NCBI GenBank assembly: GCA_037178855.1
Contig: JASJZC010000005.1
Location: forward strand, 6,510,001-6,574,000
Source of the DNA: Oscheius sp. JU75
Taxonomy: Eukaryota > Nematoda > Chromadorea > Rhabditida > Rhabditidae
Direction: 5' to 3'
DNA length: 64,000 bases
A model generated the notes under the pieces. That model searched no databases. It was not told the DNA's origin and saw nothing but the letters and a program-made list of their open reading frames with translations. The position numbers and the translations under genes are program-made. Position 1 is the stretch's first letter, and the number at the start of each line of letters is the position of its first letter. This document shows positions 44,950 through 55,596 of this stretch, in pieces.

Positions 44950-46674
44950 ATGCTTCTGATCATCATCGTTCTCGTTGTTGCTCCTCTTCTCTACTACAAA
45001 TATGTGAACAAGCTGAAGGGTCTCCCTCCCGGCCCTACTCCTCTTCCTCTGATCGGAAACGTGATTACTGCCTCGACCGAAAAACCCGATGATCTGATGT
45101 TGAAACTGAGCAAAGAGTACGGAGACATCTTCACCCTTTGGCTTCCCGAACCGACCGTCGTTATTACTGGACACGAAGTAGGAAGATTACTGAATTTGAA
45201 ACGAAAAATTTATTAGATTCTCCACGAGGCTCTGAACAAGACAGGTGAAGCTCTTGCGCATCGCCCTGCGCAGTTCCTGATGACTCAAATCTATTCTGGA
45301 CAGTACGGACTCTTTTTCAACGATAACCTCTTTTACAAGTCTCAACGCCGTTTCGCCGTCCATACTATGGCTCACCTGGGAGTTGGAAAGCCTGAAATTA
45401 CGGTAATCCGAACAGCAGAAAATCTGAGAGAAGATCGCCTTTTCCAGAACCTGGTCGAGGACATGGCGGTCAAATTGTGTCGCGATCTTGAAGGCACCGG
45501 CGGTGTTTCTATTGAGCTGCGTCCATACTTGATCGTGAGTAAACAACGAGACATGGGACGGACTGTCTGAGCTTTAGAACACTGTTGGCAATGTCATTCA
45601 CAAGATCATCTTCGGCTCGTTGAATATGGAGAAGGACGAGGAGATAGAATGGTTTCAGCAGAAGAATCTTCAAGTCTTCGAGGATTTTCTGGAGCCCAAG
45701 ATGTTGCTTCTCGATTCGTTCCCTTTCATTGCCAAGTTCGACAAGCTCTTGGACTACGGACTGGAAAGAAATCTGAAGGCCAATGAAGAGATCTCCGCCT
45801 TCCTCTACAAGGTAAGATTATAAATGAGGGCAAACATCTTACAAAACAATTTACAGAAGATTGAAGTGCACAAGAGACATTTGAACTATGACCAGGAGCC
45901 CACAAATTACGTCGATGCCTTCCTTTTGGAGATGCACAAACGTGCAGAAGGATCCCTCACAGGTAATTTTGTTCATCGAAATAACATAAAACCAATTGTT
46001 TAGACGAGTTCAATGAGCATCAACTAGCGATGAGCATCTTCGACCTGTACTCGGCTGGAATGGAGACCATTGTAATTACTCTTCGCTGCTGTGTCCTCTT
46101 CCTCCTTAACTATCCTCAAGTCAAGCAGAAGCTTTTCGAAGAAATTGATACTAAGATTGGGCGCACTCAAACTCCAGTAATTGGAGAGCAACACAAACTT
46201 CCCTACGTCCAGGCCTTCATTCAGGAAGTCTACCGTATCTGCTACGTGATTGAGCTAGGCATCTTTCGTGAAACCAATACGGAAACCAAAATTGGCGATT
46301 TCTCTCTTCCGGCCGGAACTCGTGTCATTCCCCAATTTGCTGCTGCCCATATGGACGAGAAGCTGTTTCCCGAGCCGAACAAGTGCATTCCTGAACGACA
46401 TTTAAAGGTGTGTAAAAGAAGAGAATGGTCAATAGTAAACAACTTTCAGGATGGAGCATTTGTCAAAGACGAGCGGATCAATCCCTTTTCTCTCGGCCGT
46501 CGGAACTGTCTTGGAGAGAACCTGGCCCGTCAGGAAGTCTTTGTTTTCTTCGTCTCCCTCCTCCAAAAATTTGACTTCTTTCCCACCGGTGAAACAATCC
46601 CTGAAGTCAACATCATTACCAAAGCATTCCGATCTCCAGCCCCCTACACAGTACGAGTTGTCTCCCGAGCTTAA
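44950..46674 (+). CDS. Cytochrome P450, CYP2-clan nematode type (CYP33-like)
   Basis: Six exons, 44950-45177, 45217-45534, 45578-45811, 45857-45962, 46004-46407, 46450-46674, about 504 residues in consistent phase. The N-terminal anchor (LLIIIVLVVAPLLYY) precedes the proline hinge LPPGPTPLPLIGN. KSQRRFAVHTM is the C-helix, DLYSAGMETIVITLRC the I-helix, QEVYRI the ExxR and FSLGRRNCLGENLA the haem-binding loop. These match the large CYP2-clan expansions of nematodes, most of which metabolise xenobiotics or polyunsaturated fatty acids. The ATG follows TTACAG directly, suggesting trans-splicing. The subfamily assignment is an inference from pattern. Confidence 0.93.
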
Positions 46675-47054
46675 ATCTCCAGCTTCTCTATCGGAGGAGC
46701 ACATTGTGTGTTGTACATACGAGTAGTAAATTATTAGCGAAGAATGATCTGATCTATCTGGTTAATAATAAGGTTTGGAAACATACTTTGTATATCTCAC
46801 AGCCAGACTCCAGGCCGACATAGATATATCGATGGCGAATAACTAGCAATTCAAAAAAGGCAATTATGATGATTTCAGCCTTTAAAACATTCCAAACCGA
46901 AAGCTAATTCATTTTTCGTAGGTAGTTCGAGCAGAGAAGTTCTCTCACTCTTCATCAACTTTTTCAGTCCATTATGTTTCTTTTACACTTCATTTGACAT
47001 GTCGTCATTTTGGAATCATTTTGAGTTTTCAGTTACCTGTTAACCATAGATTAC
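46675..47054. other. Intergenic, no gene seen
   Basis: About 380 bases after the P450 stop; AATAAT-type 3' signals near 46770 and no coding potential. Confidence 0.5.
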
Positions 47055-47324
47055 GTGTCGACAGTCATGCGGACAATCTCTGTTATGTGTCCCAAAGAAG
47101 AAGTTGGTCGCTCGGCTCGATTGTCTCTGATTGATAGCCCACAATATATGAACCAGCACTCTCCACCTTCGCAGATACTCTCTGTTCTCTCATCATCATC
47201 TCGTTTCCATCGCTCGTCGTTCGGCAAACAGTTGGACCGTCAAAAGCAGCAGCAGCCGTCTCTCTTCCCCAAATTCGCTTCGAAAGTAAGCCTTTCGTTT
47301 GATCAACAAGCTGGATTCAGAATA

Positions 47325-47580
47325 ATGCTTCTCATGTGTATGGCCTGTGCTAGTCTTTTGGCATCGTCGATGATGGACGACGTGGTTTCAAACCAGGCAC
47401 CGGAAGAAATCATTCCTCACAGCACCTTGAATAGCGAAGAAGTTCAAACGTAAATTGTTGTGTATTCCATTCAAACAACAACATCTTAGAGATATCAAAG
47501 AAATCCCCGAAGCCAGCGCTGCCCCAATTCTCCGATTTCGACGAACTTCCTACCCGGAGCTTTTTGACTACCTGGGATGA
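47325..47580 (+). CDS. Candidate neuropeptide precursor
   Basis: Exons 47325-47449 and 47490-47580 join in phase to about 71 residues. The start ATG is three bases after a GGATTCAG acceptor. A signal peptide (MLLMCMACASLLASS) is followed by an acidic spacer, then ILRFRR and a final TSYPELFDYLG before the stop. Arg-Arg is a prohormone-convertase site. A C-terminal Gly is the amide donor, so the predicted product is TSYPELFDYL-amide. The frame is also open upstream to 47055, which would add about 90 Ser/Gln-rich residues and turn the signal peptide into an internal helix; I prefer the shorter form. I do not recognise the mature peptide as a known nematode neuropeptide. Confidence 0.55.
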
Positions 47581-48159
47581 AAAATACTTTTTAGCATAGT
47601 GGGTTGCTTAGTCTAGAGAAGAGAAACAGTAGTTTAGGATTCATAGTTTAGTTTGACCGTTGATGTTTCGTCAACGCTGACCACCGCCCTTCACATGGCG
47701 GAGAAAAACCACTTCCTGTTCGGAAGGAGAAGAAGACATGACCAGTTTTGGTCAGATCACGCTTTATTGTTGACAGATGCCGTCGCATCTACTGTTTGAA
47801 AATGAAGTCATATTTATTCGCAGATGGCCTGTTTCGTCCAGTAAAGAGTGTCCAGTAAAGTTTAATGCTTGTTACCTGTCACATTCCAATGACCAGCTTG
47901 TTGAAAAAGCAGTAGATGTTCATTTGTGGACGAGTCTAATATTTTGCAAAATGGAATAGTTCTTCTAGAAATCTTTATTTGCAAAACAAGGAGCGACTAG
48001 GCTGATTGAAACACTTAAAGACATAGGTTGTGACTAGTATGCGTATAAAGCAAAAAACAATTGCAAACAAAAAAGGTGGAGATCCTTTGTCAATTAGCAG
48101 ATATGGGAAGAGAACAGAAGTAGATCTCTAGAGGATTTGAGAGGTGATTATGCATGGCA
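47581..48159. other. Intergenic between convergent genes
   Basis: Nearly 580 bases between the peptide gene and the STAT stop codon, consisting of 3' flanks. No other gene seen. Confidence 0.5.
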
Positions 48160-51100
48160 CTACTGCTGATGACTGTAGGGGTGATTTTGCATGAAATTAT
48201 GGAACTGGTGTTGTTGGAAAGGATCTCCGAAAGAGAGGTCGACCTGTTGAAGAGGTTCTTGTGGAAGTTGGGGACGAAAACCGGGTCCGAGCAGCGACTC
48301 GACGTCGACATCGTGTCCCAGACCAAGACCGGGTGAGTTGAAAATGGAGGCGAGATCCTCGCTCCTGAAAATAGTCTTATTTCCGATGGAAGTAGTTGCT
48401 CACTGAGGAACCAAAGTTGAGCGGGACACACAAATAATATAGCACATGACGGCTATAGACTAAGAGAGACGTAGCATTTGTTGAATATCGATCCTAGAGC
48501 GTTGTATTTTGCCCAAATTGGGACTAGGGAAAGAAATGTTGACGACAATAAGAAGAGTGCGAACAGGACAGACATAATATTCTGCATTTGTGTGTGATTA
48601 TGGAAAGCGCTTGTCTAGTTTGTCTAGGTGCTCGTGTGAAACAACTACTTCGGAACCATCGCGCATACAAAAGATTCAGGGAGCCGTGCTGTGTGCATGA
48701 GCTGTGACGTCCGGCATGCTATCGCCAGATAGTGAAAGTGCCATAGGAAAGAGTTAGAAGTCTTTAGTGAACAGAACAAATAACAAGTAGCAGACACCCG
48801 AACTTACATTTCCATAGAGTTGACGTCCTGATTGACTCCCATTGGGGACCAGTCTCCATCATTACGGGACTGTACAGACTGGGGAGAGGGAGAGTCACCG
48901 CCGAGGAGAGATGCCGAAGAAGACATTCTTCTAAGAAATCTGTGTCCCAGTTCAGTATCTTTCTTACCCAGCAGTCTTAGCGACCATAACAATCTCGCTT
49001 TGAATATATCCCAGGTTGTTTTCCGCTACCTGCTTCTGTCGCTCTTCCAGTTCGAAATAACGCAACATTTCATCCTTGTCGATGTTTGGATACATATAAC
49101 TGAAAAATTTCAGAGTTACTGTAACTTCGAGTATATTAACCGAATATCCCTCAACTGAGGACAAGTCATGATTCTCTGAGCCAAAGATAGTTGTTCTAAA
49201 TCCTTGATGGTGAAAGGCGCCAGATGGAATGCGACTGAAAAGATGAGAGGTCTGGTGTCTTCGTTAACTTGAATTAGTTTTATGGGTAAGGAAAAATGTT
49301 AGTAGCAGGAAAGGAGCTAGCATTTTACCTTCGTTTCGTTTAATCGTACCTTTCTGTTCCTCGTCCTGGCACACGAATCCTATGCTAACAGCTCCAGTCT
49401 GGGTATCACTAAACCGGAGCATGAAAGTGCAATGTGGCTGTTGTTGCATCATTTCGGATGCCTGGTGCTTCGAGACGAAGCCAAGACACCATCCCTCGTC
49501 CCAATACTTCAACAGTTTCTGCTTGATCAGTTGCATAATGGAGAAGAACCATTCCCAGAAAGAGAACGGAACCTGGTCGCAGAGATTCATCTTGGCGAAT
49601 CGATGGAATGTTATCGGTTTCTGCTCTTGCATGCTCGGATTCAGAAGTTTCTCCTTCAAATAACCAAGATCCGAGTCGGACAGCATTCTCCGAGTCCCGG
49701 TAAATAAACTGAATATCTCGCGTCTTTCAAATACATAGGTTACGTCGCTTACGCAAACTTGTGTCGAAGAACAACGGCCAAATCCTCCCAAGATGCCACT
49801 CCGACATCTGAGATTCCCGGATTACGATGAACACTGGCGAAAGCCCTGTGCCAGAGGATGGCTCCCTGAGCATCACAGTCCTGTGAACCGTGAACAGTGA
49901 CCATTAGAGGAAGAGACAGTGTCCAGATGTCAAACTAAAAGGTATATTTAGAATGAGAAAAAGGCAGACATGCCTTTCCAAGATTTCCCAACTGGAAGGG
50001 ACTGATGTTGAACAAGAGAGCATATTTCTGGTCAGTTGCAGCAGGAGCCGAGGTACACAGTTTCAAATCAGAATTACATTTTGGTGGTGGTTTGCGGTGA
50101 GCGATTCTGGTCAGTTTCTAAAGATTTAAGAGTTTCGGATTGGCAACAGAACTCACAGAGTTGTTGAACTTGGCAGCCAGATGCGATCTCTCGTCCATCA
50201 TCATCTTTTCTTGATCGTTGCTTATGCTTCCCACCACTTTGCTAAAGTTCTTCATTCGAAAATTTTGGTCTTACACCCATACATGTCTTTGTGATGAATC
50301 TGTGTCCCAGCCACCATTTTCGCCTCTTCCTCTGTAATAATTTTGACGGAAACCGAAGTGTTGACCATGTGCTGACGGATTCCCAGCTTGTCCCCGATCA
50401 GTAATCGAGCCTAATGTATGGAATCTCTAGATCTAAACAGCAATATACCTCTGTGATGAACTTGTGCTGAGTTTTGAGGACGGGTTCAGGTTGAACAGTG
50501 ACGACGAAAGAGTTCGAGACGAGCATAAAGAGCATCTTTGTGAGTTGCTCCCCAATAGTATGGATCTGTTGGCTGATGTTCTTTGTGTTGGCATCGTTGA
50601 GATTAGCTGAAATGTGTTACTAGCTTGATCTAGTTTGATCTCTCCCACATTCCCGACTGAGAAGATCGACGAGCCACAAGGTGAGAGTGTAAAAATCCCA
50701 GTATTGGTCAGCCAGGAATTCGAAACTGAAATAACTGCCTTATTGACACGTTTTCGAAGAAAACAAAGCTTCTAGGAAAAGTAACTCACCCTCTCTGAAT
50801 CTCATCCAAAAGATGGTCCTTGTTCTCGAAAGGGACTCCGACCTGGGCCAGTTTCTGTCGGTTCTTCCAGTCGAACAGATGTTCCGATAGCAGTTTGTGC
50901 TACAAAACCCATTAATATTCTCAAACTTTCTTACTTGGTAGAAGACCATAGCTTGAGAAGCATCGTTCAGCCTTCGCACAATCTCTCCCTTCTGTTTAGC
51001 CAGTTCATCGTAAATCATTGCTCCTCTTCTCTGACTAGCACCCAGTGTAGCCTCGACCTGAATAATTAGTCTGGTTAGTCTCTCAATGTCTAGACGTTTT

Positions 51101-51528
51101 AATTATCGAAAAGAGAACTTACATGGGAGAGCTGTTCCATCCGACCTTCGCTTGAAAGCTGGTTCTGCAGAACCTTCATGTTCTGGACATCCGTCAGTTC
51201 TTTGATGAATTTTGCCTGGAACAATAGAAACTTCTGCGCTAAGAGTTTTGAAAAAGCTGAGTAGTTTTGTACAAGACAGGCCTAGCCTCTGGGTGCTGGG
51301 AAAATGGTGACAACACACCACCACAAGAGTTTCTTCTGTGGGAAAACAAGTAAAAACTTGTCTCTAGTGTCTCAACTGTTTCAAACATTTTTTTGGGTTA
51401 TTTCTTCGAGCCGAAAGCTAGCTATATTATCTCACCTGCAGATCCTTGATGTGATCCCATAATTGGTATAGTTCTTTGTTGGCCGTGACAATGTTGTTTC
51501 GAAGCTCCTCGATGGAGATGTTGGACAT
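48160..51528 (-). CDS. sta-1: STAT transcription factor (STA-1-like)
   Basis: Signal transducer and activator of transcription: cytoplasmic, dimerises through SH2-phosphotyrosine contacts and binds DNA. Fifteen exons in phase from ATG 51528 to TAG 48162, about 703 residues, close to nematode STA-1. The protein starts directly in the coiled-coil domain (MSNISIEELRNNIV), so the N-terminal oligomerisation domain of vertebrate STATs is absent. A beta-barrel DNA-binding region follows (LLIGDKLGIRQHMVNTSVSV; FDIWTLSLPLMVTVHGSQD), then linker and SH2: FSFWEWFFSIMQLIKQKLL, DEGWCLGFVSKHQASE, TFMLRFSDTQTG with the phosphate-binding Arg, and RYMYPNIDKDE. LGYIQSE contains the likely phosphorylated Tyr. 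A Gln/Pro/Ser-rich tail ends the protein. The intron at 49935-49973 has a GC donor (AAG|GCATGT). Confidence 0.95.
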
Positions 51529-53116
51529 CCTGCAACCACACTACTTTAAAACGTGACGAAAAAAGAGTGTCAAAAGTCGAAATCGTGATGAACAACTGTC
51601 TTTCCTCTGATTGAAAGTCGTTTTGTCGAGGCCGCAATCGTGGAAAATGATCAAAAAAGTAAACATTTTACACGCATTCAGATCGAGCCGTGAACACAAA
51701 TTAGCTGCGTGAGAGAGACTCTGGATTAGAGCTCAAAGTCGCTGAACTTTTCCTGGATTACAGGTATTCCCCGAACAAACAGCAGTGTAATCTTTGTCTC
51801 TACACGTAGGGAGTATGGATTGTGAACCTGCTGAATATAATTACTCGGAGAGAGAAAAAAAGGAGGACGAGCTTCAAAATGAAAGGTCGCTAATTGGGAC
51901 GCCTTTCCCTCTTTCTGCGCGTGTATCAATGAAATGAACGAGTGTCGGAGGAGTGCGCGATATATTGCATAGCAAATTACATCAAGGAATTAATAGCTCA
52001 CGCGACTGCAAAATGAGCAAGTTTTGCTGAAAATTAAGGAACTTCCTGTCTCGGCTTCGAATGACAACAAACTCCCGGACGCAAACAGCTGTTTATATCC
52101 CCACGAAAAGGCGAGTCAGTTGTGAGTCACGACAACTGATAAGTTAAGAGAATGATCTTTCTGGGAAATTCATTGTACTCTCGACGAGTCAAATGATCTG
52201 AAGTCAGCGACTGGCAGATAAACAGCAAATGTTTAGATGACTCACCGAAGAACTTCAAGAATGTGATCTAACTGGTGTATTTTAAAGTCTATCTCTGACT
52301 TTCACGGTTACCTAAACTATATTTTACTCAGGCAAAAATACCATTCTTCAGAACAACTGAAGCATAAACATAGTCAAAGAGTGCTTGTTGAATAACCGTT
52401 CCGCTTTCAGATGAACTCCATGCTCTTTACGAGAAGCAGCAGAGGAAAAACATGAGTGAGTAACTGCCACTATCTCTGTACTCAATATAAAGAGTATCTA
52501 GCCTTTGGTTTGGTACATCTCTTACGCGGAGTGGATTTTGGTAGTCGAGAGATTGAGCTGGAGATAGATGAAAGTTGGATTGTGTTTATTTTCTACTAAC
52601 TAGTAAACTGGGGTAGACTATTCTGCTAGCACATACTCGTGCGAGACTAGATGAAAGTTCTTTCCTGGAACGAGGTCAAGCTCTAACGACGATGAGGCTG
52701 TCGGGCTGTGGACCGCATTTGCATCCACCCTCATCATTTTTATACTTGCTAATCCACTCACCTGCCGGGAGGTGGGATTCTTGGTTTCTGTACGAGGATT
52801 ATGGTACTTGCCTTTTTAGTTCTTCGGGCAAAATAGCCCCGATTGAAGCCGAGGGTGGACGCAAGTGGACAGCTGAAATTGTCAGCTGTCCGGTCTGAAA
52901 ATGAAACTTGAAAAACGTTTTACGGAAGAATAAGATAGAAGTTCCGATAAGACGGAGCGAGGGTGGTGATTGCACTAAAAATTTAAAAGAATTTTGTTCA
53001 AGAACAACAAAAAACAAAATAACAACTGTAAGGGACTCAGGTTGAAGCTGAGCCGATGTCGTTGCGCTGGCAACGGGGGCGATGGGAGACAACGTCGAAA
53101 TAACAACGGTAGGGAA
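51529..53116. other. Intergenic, STAT upstream region
   Basis: About 1.6 kb between the STAT start (minus) and the TSR2 3' end. No gene supported. It contains an octamer-like ATTTGCAT near 52709 and the inverted repeat listed separately. Confidence 0.5.
52867..52891. repeat. Perfect 10-base inverted repeat with E-boxes
   Basis: GGACAGCTGA (52867-52876) and TCAGCTGTCC (52882-52891) are perfect reverse complements around a five-base spacer. Each arm carries a CAGCTG E-box. It could be a dimeric bHLH site or a small hairpin. Confidence 0.6.
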
Positions 53117-53963
53117 TCATCGCCGTAGAATCGTTGTCCAGCCGTCGTCATCTGTCACTGTTCGAGGCTGTCGCTCTCGTTGAGACAAATCGTCTCCGCC
53201 TTCTTCGCACATATCCTCATTCTCGTCGTCGTCTGAAAATTGTGATTAGTCTGAAGTGTTTTAATATGTGTAGTGCTCTTTTAGTGCTCTTTGAGAGCTA
53301 TTCAGTTAGGAAGTATGTAGAAAGATTTTCTCACTTTATGCTAACGGCACAAAATTTTTCATCTCGATCAGTACAAAAACCTTACCTTCGTCGCTCATTC
53401 TCTCGCGATATTCGTCCATATCGACATCGGCATCTTCTGCTTCGGCTACTCTGTCTCTTTGTGACTGGTTTTTCGCTTGCTAAAAACTTCTTTTGTATTA
53501 TACATCAAAACACGTACCTGAACAGCTTCCGGTGTTGGTAACGTAGCAGCCAATTGAGCCAGACGTTCCTGATTTCCGTTTTTCATATATCTGGGAAGGA
53601 AAACGGTTACGGACTGAGACAAGCGTACCCAAAAGCTTCCAGGAGCAGACAACAGGTCGGATATATGCTGTCATCATCAAGAACCAAATCGAAATCGTGG
53701 TAGAAAATTTGTGTGACCCATTCTTCAAAATCATCGGCTTTTAGACTACGAGTAACGTAAACATGTTCGGTTATAATATCAATGAGCCACTGAAAATTGC
53801 ATTGGAAGAGAGAAAGAGGTAAAAGTCCCACCTTGTGTCGTTCCTGAGTCTCTGGGCCGGAGTTGTAGTCGATATTGAGCTGATAGCCGCTCCAACTTGC
53901 CATGACTCGTTCTACAAAAGATCGCCAGACGTTTGGGTCCACATTAGCGACGGCGGAGGCCAT
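53117..53963 (-). CDS. TSR2, 20S pre-rRNA processing / eS26 chaperone
   Basis: Escort protein for ribosomal protein eS26, needed for 40S maturation. Exons 53963-53832, 53789-53629, 53590-53518, 53479-53386 and 53232-53117 give 191 residues in phase. The globular part reads WRSFVERVMASWSGYQLNID, WLIDIITEHVY, DFEEWVTQIFYHDFDLVLDD and PTCCLLLEAFG; then a Lys/Gln-rich helix, a strongly acidic region (DADVDMDEY; DDDENEDMCEE) and the C-terminal DDDGWTTILRR. This order and the final DGWT motif are characteristic of TSR2. The ATG follows TTCTTCAG by two bases, consistent with trans-splicing. The acidic segment is the part that binds basic eS26 in yeast. Confidence 0.9.
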
Positions 53964-54508
53964 ACCTGAAGAAAGAGAAGATATTATAAAGGCAGATGGA
54001 AAAGTAGGAGAGAGAGAGAGATCCCTTGGCCAAAAATTGGAAAATGGAGAGAAAACTTGTCCCACATTTTTGAGGAACTATTTCCGGCGCCAATTTTGTC
54101 ACGACTTAAAACTTCGACTATTTTTCAATCTCTCTTCAGCTCCTTTTTCGCCAAAAAAAGTCGTTTTTCACGGAAAATTGATGAAATGAAGAACTACCTT
54201 GGTAAATAACAAAAAATTGTTTGAAATACGTGGGCTGGAGGTAATCTCGCAATCAAAGATGTCTTTGCTGATTCTCCATTTACCTAGTTGCATTTTTCTG
54301 TTATTTTGTTGCTAAAGGTAGTTTGTGGACAAACGATAAAGTAAAAGAGCAAAAAGTTGCCAGATGAGTGCTCATTTTTCGCATTGCAGCATGGATTCCC
54401 GTGAGGAACGTTCCCCTCTAAACGCCAGTCACGTCGATTCTCCAGTTGTTTGGTTTTTCCATTTCCTCTTTTCTTTTTTCATCCATCAGCGTAAAACTAA
54501 ATTTCAGA
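53964..54508. other. Divergent intergenic region TSR2 / APC11
   Basis: Roughly 545 bases between divergent starts. A short frame from ATG 54391 does not splice in frame to the APC11 exons (the join would create a TGA). The right end is the TTTCAG acceptor before the APC11 ATG. Confidence 0.5.
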
Positions 54509-55596
54509 ATGAATGTCATCAACGGGACAAATATGTGGGACGAACAGGACGAGAACGGCGATGACAACAACGAGGTGCCAATTGTACAACGCGGATCTTC
54601 TTCTGTGAGTTTTCTTTCCCTTTGATTTATTTTTAGTTTTCTAGAACAGTCAAGGAAGTTCCTCACTGCCGCCTTCACCATCGTATTCTGGACCGACTGA
54701 CGACTCCATATTCGAAGAACAAGACGAGGTTCGCTATTTATGTTTTCTTTTAACAGCAACTTCAGAACTCTTTGCCAAAAATTACACAACACGCCCGACC
54801 AGTCGAGTTACCGACTAAGACACGACTCAAGATCAAAGTTAAAAAGTTACACGTAGGTTTTCTAAATTTACAGCTAACAAGAGCAATTTGAGGTAGTTGC
54901 CGAGTGGAAATGGCAGGAAGGAGGCGATGACTCGTGTGGAATCTGTCGAATGCCGTTCGAAGCCTGCTGTGTAGATTGTCAAATGCCAGGAGATGGATGT
55001 CCATTGGTTCGTTTCATATTTTCGTTCGAGCACTTTCGAAGAGGATTATCAAAACTTGAAATGCACTCTAAAGATGTAACCAAGAAATATAATTTACATC
55101 ATAAATACCTGGAGTAGACTCAATTGATCAATTTTTATTGGTAGATTGAGAAAATTTTGTAAAAATAAAAAAAAAAAAAACCTCAACATTTTCTTGAGGC
55201 ATGTCTCTCCAGGTTCAGCTCACTAAAACCCGTCACGTTTTTTTTGTCAAGTTGACTCTGCTTTTTTCTCGCGAATCCTTGAGGTTCGATGCCTATGTTT
55301 TTGTAATAACAGTAACAACGTTGGTGAAGTAATCCATTATAAAAATTTGCATGAAAACAGCATCAAAAATTTGTAATCTCGTTCTGTTTGCCCTCAAATT
55401 TTCAAACAAATTCTCCCACAAATTGTACTATTTGCCGGAGATCGCTGCCAATCTTGATGTTCTCACGTTTCTTCTTCAGGTCCTCGGCGCATGTAAACAC
55501 CCCTTCCACATGCACTGCATCGTCAAGTGGACAGAATCTCAAAATGCCGCCAAGCCGCAGTGTCCTCTCTGTCGACAAGAATGGCGATTCCAATGA
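54509..55596 (+). CDS. apc-11: APC11, RING-H2 subunit of the anaphase-promoting complex
   Basis: Catalytic RING of APC/C, which recruits E2 enzymes for ubiquitin transfer at mitosis. Exons 54509-54604, 54645-54728, 54757-54852, 54893-55006 and 55480-55596 encode 168 residues. The C-terminal half matches APC11: [55 protein letters not shown] and [12 protein letters not shown], with all zinc-binding Cys/His present. APC11 is normally about 84 residues; here some 85 extra residues precede it, acidic and Ser/Pro-rich. The intron between exons 2 and 3 is only 28 bases. No internal ATG exists just before the conserved part, so the extension is probably translated. The ATG directly follows TTTCAG. 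Confidence 0.93.

Noticed and set aside
53061-53074. GTTGCGCTGGCAAC, resembling an RFX X-box of ciliary genes
   Set aside because: It differs from the consensus at central positions and lies downstream of TSR2, not in front of any start codon.
52799-53092. A 97-codon minus-strand frame with a hydrophobic segment
   Set aside because: Composition follows the local AT-rich sequence, and it is on the 3' side of TSR2 without splice continuation.
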